In this document: positions 1 to 6,537 of the stretch, in pieces
Position numbering within the stretch: the stretch's first letter is position 1
Layout: every line of letters begins with the position of its first letter
Source: Moraxellaceae bacterium
GTDB lineage: Bacteria > Pseudomonadota > Gammaproteobacteria > Pseudomonadales > Moraxellaceae
NCBI GenBank assembly: GCA_021156385.1
Contig: JAJNDL010000019.1
Location: 1 to 9,877, forward strand
DNA: 9,877 nucleotides
Reading direction: 5' to 3'
Position numbers and translations under genes: made by a program
The notes under the pieces: generated by a model
Seen by the model: the letters and a program-made list of their open reading frames with translations, nothing else
Told to the model about the DNA's origin: nothing
Databases searched by the model: none

Positions 1-1
1 C

Positions 2-2302
2 ACCCTGGTGCTGGTCGCCACGCTGCTGGCCCGCCTCGTGCGCCGCTCGCTGGCGCCGGTCGCCGACATGACCTCCATCCTCAAGGAGGTCGACAGCGAA
101 CACCTGGACCGCCGCCTCTACACCGATGCCAGCGGCGACCTGCTGGATCTCGAAAGCGAGATCAACGCCCTGCTCGAGCGCCTTGCCGCCGACACGGAAG
201 AGCTGAAGAGCTCGATGCTGCAGGCCAACGAGGACCTGCGCGAAACCATGGAGGCCATGGAAGTGCAGAACATCGAGCTGACGCTGGCGCGCAAGGAGGC
301 CGTGGAAGGCAACCGCATCAAGTCGGAATTCCTCGCCAACATCTCGCACGAGATCCGCACGCCGCTGAACGGCATCCTCGGCTTCGCCAAGCTTCTGCAG
401 AAGACCCAGCTCTCGCCCCGCCAGCTCGACTACATCAAGACCATCCAGAAATCCGCCGACAGCCTGCTCGCCATCATCAACGACGTGCTCGACCTCTCCA
501 AGATCGAAGCCGGCAAGCTGGTGCTGGACCACATCCCGCTGGACATCGAGGAAGTCATCTTCGAGGTGCTGAGCATGCTGGCGCCGCTCGCGGAAGAGAA
601 AGAGCTCGAGCAGGTTGCCTTCATCTACGACGACGTGCCGCGCCACCTCATGGGCGATCCGTTGCGCCTCAAGCAGATCCTGACCAATCTGGTGAATAAC
701 GCCATCAAGTTCACGCCGCGCGGCGAAGTCACGGTGCGCTGCATGCTGGAGAACCGTACCGAACGCCATGCGCTGCTGAAGATCAGCATCACCGACACCG
801 GCATCGGCCTCTCCGACTCCGCCCGCGCCGACCTCTTCCGCGCCTTCAGCCAGGGCGACCCGTCCACCTCGCGCAAGTTCGGCGGCACCGGCCTCGGTCT
901 CGTCATCTCCAAGCACCTGGTCGAGCAGATGCAGGGCGAGATCAATTTCGAGAGCATGGAGGGCGAAGGCTCGACCTTCTGGTTCACCATGCGCGCCGAA
1001 ATCGACAGCTACACGCACTCGGGCTTCTACGGCGAGCACCTGCACAACCGCCGCGTCCTGGTGGCGGAGCCGCATCCGACGACGCGCCAGTTCCTCAGCA
1101 ACACCCTGGACCACTGGGGCGCGAAGAGCTCCGGCGTCGGCACGCTCGAGGAGCTCTACACGGCACTGCGCGAGGAGGTGCTCCCGGAGGCGCTGATCAT
1201 CAACCTCGCCATGCTGGGCTCGCGCGGCGTGATGAGCTCCATGCAGCTCGACGAGCTGCGCCGCCAGGTCAGCGGCCCCATCCTGCTGCTGTCGCGCAGC
1301 TCCGACTCGGCCCAGGAGCAAGCCAACTACCAGGACAACCAGGTCAGCGTGCTGAGCAAGCCGGTACCGCCACGCGAGCTGTACTCGCGCCTCGTGCAGA
1401 TGTTCTCGGCCATCTCCCTGCAGCCGGCACAGCTTGCGCTGCTGCCCTCGCGCAAGCACTCGGCGCTGCGCGTGCTGGCCGTCGACGACAATCCGGCCAA
1501 CCTCAAGCTGGTCTGCACCCTGCTCGGCGACATGCGCGTGGAGGCCGTCCCGGCCACCGACGGCTACCAGGCCATACGCCTCTGCAAGGAAAACGCCTTC
1601 GACCTCGTGTTCATGGACATCCAGATGCCGGGACTGACCGGCCTCGAGGCCACACGGACGATCCGCCAGGACGAAACCGCCGCCGGCACGAAGAAGCGCC
1701 TGCCCATCGTCGCGCTCACCGCGCATGCCATGGCCAACGAGCGCGAGGCGCTGCTGAAGTCCGGCATGGACGACTACCTCACCAAGCCGGTGCAGGAATC
1801 GCAGCTGGCCCACATGCTGGCGAAGTGGACGGGTATCGATCCGCGCAGCGGCTCTTCCCGGCTGCCCGACGAAATCATCATCGAGCCCTACCTGCCGGCC
1901 ATGGGCAGCGACACCATCGTCAACTGGCAGGAAGGGCTGCGCCTTGCCGCCGGCAAAAAAGACCTCGCCCGCGACATGCTGATGATGCTGTTCAACAGCC
2001 TGGAAGAAGAGAAGCGCAAGATCGAAGCCGCCTGCGACGCCAACGACATCGACTCCCTGCTCGGCCACGTGCACTACCTGCATGGCGCGACCCGCTACTG
2101 CGGCGTGCCGGCCCTGCGTGACGCGGCCCAGGTGCTGGAGACCGACATCAAGTCCATGCTCAACCTCTACCAGACACAGCTGGCCGAGGGCGGCAGCCCC
2201 GAAAAGCCCTCCACGGCACTCTGCCGCGACGAGGTCGACATGCTGCTGCGCAGCATCGACCAGCTCATCGCCTGGCGCGAGAACAACTCCCTCCCTGCCT
2301 GA
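2..2302 (+). CDS. barA: BarA/GacS-type hybrid sensor histidine kinase (5' partial)
   Basis: This is a membrane-bound tripartite kinase that would autophosphorylate and relay phosphate His-Asp-His to a response regulator, UvrY/GacA in the family. The reading frame is open to the left edge, so the first transmembrane and sensor segments are missing. Residues are numbered from the GTG at 8, which is not a real start. The tail of a hydrophobic helix leads into HAMP (about 5-58), then a coiled coil (about 55-105). HisKA carries the motif SHEIRTPLNG with His114. HATPase has the N box around Asn230, DTGIGL at 263 and GGTGLGL at 292-298. A first receiver (about 348-460) is degenerate: the acidic pair reads AEP and the phospho-Asp position is Asn in ALIINLAM. 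The second receiver (about 486-605) is intact, with DD493-494, phospho-Asp537 and Lys593. A C-terminal Hpt domain (about 635-745) carries His689 in HYLHG. An inactive first receiver is also found in E. coli BarA, which supports the name. Other hybrid kinases share the architecture, so the symbol is less certain than the class. Confidence 0.88.
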   Translation, partial: TLVLVATLLARLVRRSLAPVADMTSILKEVDSEHLDRRLYTDASGDLLDLESEINALLERLAADTEELKSSMLQANEDLRETMEAMEVQNIELTLARKEAVEGNRIKSEFLANISHEIRTPLNGILGFAKLLQKTQLSPRQLDYIKTIQKSADSLLAIINDVLDLSKIEAGKLVLDHIPLDIEEVIFEVLSMLAPLAEEKELEQVAFIYDDVPRHLMGDPLRLKQILTNLVNNAIKFTPRGEVTVRCMLENRTERHALLKISITDTGIGLSDSARADLFRAFSQGDPSTSRKFGGTGLGLVISKHLVEQMQGEINFESMEGEGSTFWFTMRAEIDSYTHSGFYGEHLHNRRVLVAEPHPTTRQFLSNTLDHWGAKSSGVGTLEELYTALREEVLPEALIINLAMLGSRGVMSSMQLDELRRQVSGPILLLSRSSDSAQEQANYQDNQVSVLSKPVPPRELYSRLVQMFSAISLQPAQLALLPSRKHSALRVLAVDDNPANLKLVCTLLGDMRVEAVPATDGYQAIRLCKENAFDLVFMDIQMPGLTGLEATRTIRQDETAAGTKKRLPIVALTAHAMANEREALLKSGMDDYLTKPVQESQLAHMLAKWTGIDPRSGSSRLPDEIIIEPYLPAMGSDTIVNWQEGLRLAAGKKDLARDMLMMLFNSLEEEKRKIEAACDANDIDSLLGHVHYLHGATRYCGVPALRDAAQVLETDIKSMLNLYQTQLAEGGSPEKPSTALCRDEVDMLLRSIDQLIAWRENNSLPA

Positions 2303-2326
2303 CCTTCGCCCGCGCTGATGCAGGCC

Positions 2327-2342
2327 GACTGCCACTGCAGTC
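2327..2342 (+). terminator. Small hairpin downstream of the kinase gene
   Basis: There is a perfect 6-bp inverted repeat, GACTGC and GCAGTC, with a 4-base loop, 25 bases after the kinase stop codon. No T-run follows, so it is not a standard intrinsic terminator. It could be a weak or rho-assisted 3' end, or chance. The rest of the 148-bp gap up to 2451 shows no convincing -35/-10 pair. Confidence 0.2.
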
Positions 2343-2450
2343 ACCACTTGCTGCCGACATTGCCGCCCCTGTCATTTCGGTCAATACCGGCTTCCTACCC
2401 CGTGGCATAGTCGCCCGTGAAACTTCGGGAAATCCCTCGGGAGCAAGTGG

Positions 2451-3749
2451 ATGAATGCCAACCAAGTGCAGGGCCTCGGCCTCAACATGCTGAACCGTTT
2501 TGCGCAGAGCGACTGGCCCGACCGCCTCGGCGTGCGCAAGCCGATCGAAAAACTTCTCTACACCGGCACCCGCACCGGCTTCCAGCTCGCCGGCGCCGCG
2601 GCACGCCAGTTCGGCAAGAGCAGCGGCAGGCTGGACCAGAAGCAACGCCTGCCGGCGGCCACCAAAGGCATCTTCGATCTCAGCCTGACCGAAGAGCAGC
2701 AGATGATGCGCGACACGCTGCAGCGCTTCGCCAGGGACGTGCTGCGCCCCGCCGCAGCCCACGCCGACCATGAAGCCCTGTTTCCTGCCGACGTGCGCGC
2801 GCAGGCGCTGGAACTCGGACTGAACTTTTATGCCGTGCCCGAAGCGCTGGGCGGCATGGCCGCAGAGCAGTCCGTAGTCACCAACGTGCTGATGGCGGAA
2901 GATCTCGGCTACGGCGATTTCACCTTGGGCGCTGCCCTCCTCGCCCCCATGGGCGTGGCCAATGCGCTGACGCGCTGGGGCAGCAAGGCACAACAGGAGA
3001 AATACCTGCCGACCTTTGCCGAGGAAAGCCCGCCACTGGCGACCCTTGCCGTTTCCGAAGCACGGCCGGCCTTCAATCCGAATGAGCTTGCCACGCGGGC
3101 GATGCGCCAGGGCGACGGCTTCGTGCTGAATGGCGAGAAGTCCCTCGTCCTGCTGGCACGCGAGGCCGAACTCCTGCTCGTCGCCGCGGAACTAGACGGC
3201 AAGCCCGCCGTCTTCATCGTGGAAGGCGGCAGCACCGGCCTCAGCTTCCAGGAAGACCCCGGCATGGGCCTCAGGGCTGCCGAGACGCTGAAGATGCGTC
3301 TCGAAAACGTGCGCGCGGAGAAGCTCGGCGACGACGACTTCGACTACCAGGCTTTTCTCGATCTCGGTGCGCTGATGTGGTGTGCGCTGGCCGTCGGCAC
3401 CTGCCAGTCGGTCCTGGACTACGCCATCCAGTACGCCAACGACCGCATTGCCTTCGGCGAGCCGATCTCGCACCGCCAGAGCGTGGCCTTCATGATCGCC
3501 GACATGGCCATCGAGATCGACGCCATGCGCCTACTGATCTGGAACGCAGCCTCGCTCGCTGAAGCCGGCAAGCCTTTCCACCGCGAGGCCTATCTCGCCC
3601 GCCTGCTCACCGCCGAGAAAAGCATGAAGATCGGCAGCGACGGCGTGCAGGTCCTGGGGGGCCACGGCTTCACCAAGGAATTCCCGATGGAGCGCTGGTA
3701 CCGCGACCTGCGCGCCGTGGCTGTCATGCACTCCGGCCTTCACGCCTGA
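2451..3749 (+). CDS. Acyl-CoA dehydrogenase-like subunit lacking the catalytic Glu
   Basis: This 432-residue protein has the ACAD fold: a helical N-terminal domain (about 76-190), middle beta domain (about 198-285) and C-terminal helical domain (about 300-430). A 73-residue extension precedes it. The ATG has GGGAG 7 bases upstream. The family's TEPGxGSD FAD/substrate motif is SEARPAFNP here (202-210), and the following (W/F)-(I/V)-T-S segment is SLVLLA. The catalytic glutamate of the (I/V)-(Y/F)-E-G-T motif is His427 (VMHSG), and the alternative isovaleryl-CoA-dehydrogenase-type Glu position reads Gly306 (LDLG). Residues that an ACAD lends to the FAD of a neighbouring subunit are kept: Arg332 in DRIAFG, Gln343, and QVLGGHG at 400-406, which fits the full ACAD C-terminal signature up to ERWYRD. 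By itself it is probably inactive. It most likely pairs with the product of the next gene, 32 bp downstream. The fold is certain; substrate and pathway cannot be read from sequence. Confidence 0.9.
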   Translation: MNANQVQGLGLNMLNRFAQSDWPDRLGVRKPIEKLLYTGTRTGFQLAGAAARQFGKSSGRLDQKQRLPAATKGIFDLSLTEEQQMMRDTLQRFARDVLRPAAAHADHEALFPADVRAQALELGLNFYAVPEALGGMAAEQSVVTNVLMAEDLGYGDFTLGAALLAPMGVANALTRWGSKAQQEKYLPTFAEESPPLATLAVSEARPAFNPNELATRAMRQGDGFVLNGEKSLVLLAREAELLLVAAELDGKPAVFIVEGGSTGLSFQEDPGMGLRAAETLKMRLENVRAEKLGDDDFDYQAFLDLGALMWCALAVGTCQSVLDYAIQYANDRIAFGEPISHRQSVAFMIADMAIEIDAMRLLIWNAASLAEAGKPFHREAYLARLLTAEKSMKIGSDGVQVLGGHGFTKEFPMERWYRDLRAVAVMHSGLHA

Positions 3750-3781
3750 GCCCGACTGCAAAGTATTCGAGGAAGAGCAAG

Positions 3782-4984
3782 ATGAATCTCGAGAATCCGA
3801 AAAAGTTCAAAACACTGGTGGACCAGGCGCACGAAGTCGCCGTGAATTTCTTCCGCCCCATCTCGCGCAAATACGATAAAGCCGAGCATGCCTATCCCAA
3901 GGAACTGGACATGCTTGCCGCCCTGCTCGACGGCTTCAACGACGGCGCCGCCGAAGCTGCCGGCGCCTCCACCGCAAGCAAGCGCGGCAAGGCCGATGAC
4001 GGCTCCATCAAGAATGGCGCCAACATGTCCACCGCACTCGGCGTCATCGAGCTCTGCTACGGCGATACCGGCCTGTTGCTGACCATGCCGCGCCAGGGCC
4101 TGGGCAATGCCGCGATCGCCGCCGTCGCCAACGACGAGCAACTGCAGCGCTTCAGCGGCAAGTGGGCCGCCATGGCCATCACCGAGCCGGGCACCGGTTC
4201 CGATTCGGCGAATATCCGCACGACCGCGACCAGGGATGGCGACCATTACGTGCTGAACGGCGAGAAGATCTTCGTCACCTCCGGTGAGCGCGCCGACTGT
4301 GTCGTGGTCTGGGCGACCCTGGACAAGAACCTCGGCCGTGCCGCCATCAAGTCCTTTGTGGTGGAGAGGGGCACGCCCGGCATGGAGATCGCCCGCCTCG
4401 AGCACAAGCTCGGCATCAAGGCTTCAGATACCGCGGCCATCAACTTCGTGAACTGCCGCGTGCCGGCCGCGAACCTGCTCGGCAATCCGGAGATCGATGT
4501 CGCCAAGGGCTTTGCCGGTGTCATGGAGACCTTCGACAACACGCGTCCCCTGGTGGCGGCGATGGCCGTGGGCTGCGCCAAGGCGTCGCTGGAACGTATC
4601 AAGGAGCTTCTGAAGGACTATCTCGATCCGGCGTACGGCACGCCACCGCTCAATGCCTCCAACATCGAGGCGACGATCCGGCGCATGGAGGCCGAGTGGG
4701 AAGCCGCGCGACTGCTGACGCTGAAGGCCTGCTGGATGGCGGACAACAAGAAGCCGAACTCCAAGGAAGCCTCGATCGCCAAGGCCAAGGCCGGGCGTGT
4801 CGGCAGCGAAATCACGCTGAAGTGCGTGGAGCTGGCCGCGAGCCTGGGCTACGGTGAGGACGAACTGCTCGAGAAGTGGGCGCGCGACTCGAAGATCCTC
4901 GACATCTTCGAAGGCACGCAACAGATCCAGCAGCTCATCATCGCCCGCCGCATCCTGGGCAAAAGCTCGTCGGAGCTGAAGTAG
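3782..4984 (+). CDS. Acyl-CoA dehydrogenase, catalytic partner subunit
   Basis: This 400-residue FAD enzyme of the ACAD family oxidises an acyl-CoA to the 2-enoyl-CoA, passing electrons to electron-transferring flavoprotein. The ATG has AGGAAG 6 bases upstream. TEPGTGSD lies at 134-141, FVTSG at 164-168, and catalytic Glu377 sits in ILDIFEGTQQIQ. In contrast to the upstream gene, the residues normally donated to the partner's flavin are eroded. The RxxFG motif aligns with D282-P-A-Y-G, the conserved Gln after it becomes Ser, and QxxGGxG becomes E350-L-A-A-S-L-G. It should therefore hold FAD and the active site but need the upstream gene's product to complete flavin binding. The two genes are co-directional, 32 bp apart, and share one terminator. 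A segment rich in Ala, Ser, Lys and Asp (about 55-75) looks like a loop in the N-terminal domain. Chain length and class of the acyl substrate are unknown; beta-oxidation or a ring or side-chain degradation route are possible. Confidence 0.93.
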   Translation: MNLENPKKFKTLVDQAHEVAVNFFRPISRKYDKAEHAYPKELDMLAALLDGFNDGAAEAAGASTASKRGKADDGSIKNGANMSTALGVIELCYGDTGLLLTMPRQGLGNAAIAAVANDEQLQRFSGKWAAMAITEPGTGSDSANIRTTATRDGDHYVLNGEKIFVTSGERADCVVVWATLDKNLGRAAIKSFVVERGTPGMEIARLEHKLGIKASDTAAINFVNCRVPAANLLGNPEIDVAKGFAGVMETFDNTRPLVAAMAVGCAKASLERIKELLKDYLDPAYGTPPLNASNIEATIRRMEAEWEAARLLTLKACWMADNKKPNSKEASIAKAKAGRVGSEITLKCVELAASLGYGEDELLEKWARDSKILDIFEGTQQIQQLIIARRILGKSSSELK

Positions 4985-5001
4985 GCACTCGCGGCACGAA
5001 T

Positions 5002-5035
5002 GAAAACGGCGGACAGTGTCCGCCGTTTTCTTTTT
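5002..5035. terminator. Strong rho-independent terminator between convergent genes
   Basis: A 14-base arm GAAAACGGCGGACA (5002-5015) pairs with its exact complement (5017-5030). Allowing for a minimal loop, the stem is about 12-13 bp. It is followed by T5031-5035 after the TTTTC that ends the stem. It lies 18 bases after the stop of the second ACAD gene. On the minus strand the hairpin is followed by TTTTC then mixed bases, so it may also end the AraC-family transcript, whose stop codon is 23 bases away. Confidence 0.92.
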
Positions 5036-5057
5036 CGTCCACCGCCACAGATAGCGG

Positions 5058-6083
5058 TCAGGCGCTGCCGGCAACCTGCTTCTGCAGTTGCTTGCGCTTG
5101 CGATACTCCACCGGCGTTTCGTTCGTCCAGCGCTTGAAGGCGCGGTAGAACGTGCTGGGCTCCGAGAAACCCGTGAGATAAACGATCTGCTCGATGGGCT
5201 CGCTGGTACGCGCCAGGAGGCGTCGCGCCAGGCGCGAGCGGTAGTCGGCGAGAATCTGGTTGAAGCTGGTGTTGGCCTCGGCAAGCTGGCTGCGCAGGCG
5301 GCGCGGCGGAATGTCGAGGCGCTTTGCCACCGACTCCAGGCTGGTGTCGCCACTTTCCAGGGTTTCGCCGATGGCCCGCTTCACCTCCGAAACAAGGTCG
5401 AAACGCTGCAGCTCGGCCAGCTGCTCCTGGGCGATCTGCTCGTGCAGGCGCAGCAGACGGGGCTCGGCCTGCCAGATTCGGCGCTCCAGCACGTCCTTGT
5501 TGAAGTACATGCGGTACTCGCTACAACCCAGCGTCACGTCGCAGCCGTAGATGCGGCGGTACTCGGCGGGCGGCGCCCCCTCGGAGTGTTCGGTATGGAT
5601 GGCGATGGCGCGGAAATCGCCATCCGTGACGAACTTGAAGAACTTGATCATGCCCGCCGCCAGGCATTCGGTGAAATGCCGGGAGGCCCTGCGATCGGTC
5701 AGCGTGGCGAGATAGCAGCTGTCACCTTCGATCACCAGCTCACCGGTCAGCGAATCGCTGAGCAGGCGGTGGAAATTCATGACGCGCTGCAGGCCTTCCC
5801 CGAAGGTCGGACTGGAGGTCAGCAGGTACTCGAGGACCTGGCCGCGGTAGAGGGGCATGTGCTCGCCGAGGTGCAGGCCGATGTGGGGGTCGCCGGAAAT
5901 TTCTTCCGCGGCATTCCAGAAGGCCAGCTGGGCATTGCTGGGCATGCGCGAAAGGCTGGAGTCCTCAAGACGGCTCAGGGCCACGCCGGCCTTGATCAGG
6001 ATCTCTTCGGCAGGCAGGCCGGCATTGAGCATGGCCTGGTAGATCAGGCGTAGGAATATATGCGCGTCGGTGCGTTCAGCCAT
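5058..6083 (-). CDS. AraC-family transcriptional regulator (arabinose-binding-like sensor domain)
   Basis: This is a 341-residue cytoplasmic DNA-binding regulator. Residues about 8-200 resemble the arabinose-operon-regulator-like ligand domain common in 330-350 residue AraC proteins. The C-terminal third holds the two helix-turn-helix units: TSLESVAKRLDI onward (about 247-270), then EPIEQIVYLTGFSEPSTFYR and RAFKRWTNETP (about 295-328), the classic AraC signature. I chose the ATG at 6083 (MAERTD). The frame extends upstream to a TTG at 6179, but that would put the coding region across the repeated sites in the intergenic gap and add a non-conserved-looking leader. A GGTGGAG lies about 13 bases upstream of the chosen ATG, a little far for a ribosome site, so the exact start is not certain. 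It converges on the ACAD pair. The ligand is unknown; an acyl or acyl-CoA-like effector is only a guess from position. Confidence 0.9.
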   Translation of the reverse strand: MAERTDAHIFLRLIYQAMLNAGLPAEEILIKAGVALSRLEDSSLSRMPSNAQLAFWNAAEEISGDPHIGLHLGEHMPLYRGQVLEYLLTSSPTFGEGLQRVMNFHRLLSDSLTGELVIEGDSCYLATLTDRRASRHFTECLAAGMIKFFKFVTDGDFRAIAIHTEHSEGAPPAEYRRIYGCDVTLGCSEYRMYFNKDVLERRIWQAEPRLLRLHEQIAQEQLAELQRFDLVSEVKRAIGETLESGDTSLESVAKRLDIPPRRLRSQLAEANTSFNQILADYRSRLARRLLARTSEPIEQIVYLTGFSEPSTFYRAFKRWTNETPVEYRKRKQLQKQVAGSA

Positions 6084-6110
6084 TATGGGAAACGAACTCC
6101 ACCTTCTGAT

Positions 6111-6182
6111 TTTTGTCGCAGGGGCTCGCATGCAGCCGGGATATTGTCGCCATGGGCCAGCGACATAATTTCCCGACAATAA
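6111..6182. promoter_or_regulatory. Cluster of four TGTCG(C/G) half-sites upstream of the araC-type gene
   Basis: The gap between the regulator and the yqfO-like gene holds four near-identical elements. Two are on the plus strand: TTTTGTCGC (6111-6119) and TATTGTCGC (6142-6150). Two are on the minus strand, read from GCGACATAA (6160-6168) and CCGACAATAA (6173-6182). The plus pair is spaced 31 bp, about three helical turns, and the two pairs face each other. Some AraC-type regulators, such as Pseudomonas ArgR, bind TGTCGC half-sites. An autoregulatory operator is the natural reading. It leaves room for a promoter, but no clear -35/-10 hexamers stand out. Confidence 0.5.
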
Positions 6183-6200
6183 CCGATTGATACGCGCCTG

Positions 6201-6512
6201 TCACAACTCCTCGAGCCGGATCAGGTCATAAGCCGCTGTTTCATAGGGATGGCTTGCTTTCAATGCGGCGATGACCTCGTTCACGCAGGCATCCGGACAG
6301 ATCATTTCGACCCGGTACTCGTCGACCACTTCGAGCTCGCCCTGCTTGCCAAGATAGGGATCGCTGCCGGGCAGGGGCCGGAACTGGCCCTGCCCTTTCA
6401 CTTGCCAGGCGCAGCACTCGTAGTCGCCAAGGCGTCCGGCCCCGGCCTTGAAAAGCGCCTCCTTGACCAACTCGACATGCGACTCGGGCACATAGAAGGT
6501 GAGCTTCAACAT
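6201..6512 (-). CDS. Small PII-like YqfO/NIF3-insert family protein
   Basis: This 103-residue cytoplasmic protein resembles the stand-alone form of the PII/CutA-like domain that is inserted in some NIF3/YqfO proteins (COG3323 type). Visible features are the N-terminal strand LKLTFYVPESHVELVKEAL, an inner GAGRLGDYECCAW segment, and the C-terminal HPYETAAYDLIRLEE. The last resembles the HPYE..AYD signature of this domain. Family members are thought to form trimers, and the molecular function is not established. I chose the ATG at 6512 (MLKLTF). The frame runs 16 codons further up to 6560, but that would overlap the purL 3' end, and an AGGGA lies about 11 bases before 6512. It starts 25 bases after the purL stop, so it is probably co-transcribed with purL. 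That does not show a role in purine metabolism. Confidence 0.82.
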   Translation of the reverse strand: MLKLTFYVPESHVELVKEALFKAGAGRLGDYECCAWQVKGQGQFRPLPGSDPYLGKQGELEVVDEYRVEMICPDACVNEVIAALKASHPYETAAYDLIRLEEL

Positions 6513-6537
6513 AGGTTTGTTCGTCCCTGCCGTTCCC

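Noticed and set aside
2378..2389. CGGT-CAAT-ACCG inverted repeat upstream of the ACAD pair as an operator
   Set aside because: The arms are only 4 bp and there is no second copy nearby; this is expected by chance in GC-rich DNA.
2348..2411. Sigma-70 promoter for the ACAD operon (TTGCTG or TTGCCG with downstream hexamers, CATAGT at 2406)
   Set aside because: No -35 and -10 pair with 16-18 bp spacing matches well; CATAGT has no fitting partner upstream.
2265..2993. A 242-codon minus-strand frame over the kinase/ACAD junction
   Set aside because: It covers the intergenic gap and the start of a well-supported ACAD gene; its sequence shows no family features.
4424..5353. A 309-codon minus-strand frame spanning the ACAD end, terminator and AraC end
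   Set aside because: It reads through a strong intrinsic terminator and overlaps two well-supported genes, with no domain of its own.
5088..6053. A 321-codon open frame on the plus strand, antisense to the AraC-type gene
   Set aside because: The opposite strand encodes a clear AraC regulator. This frame shows no domain and its composition is that of a GC-rich shadow.
6084..6179. TTG start at 6179 extending the AraC-type protein to 373 residues
   Set aside because: It would make the repeated TGTCG elements coding, and the ATG at 6083 gives the usual family length.
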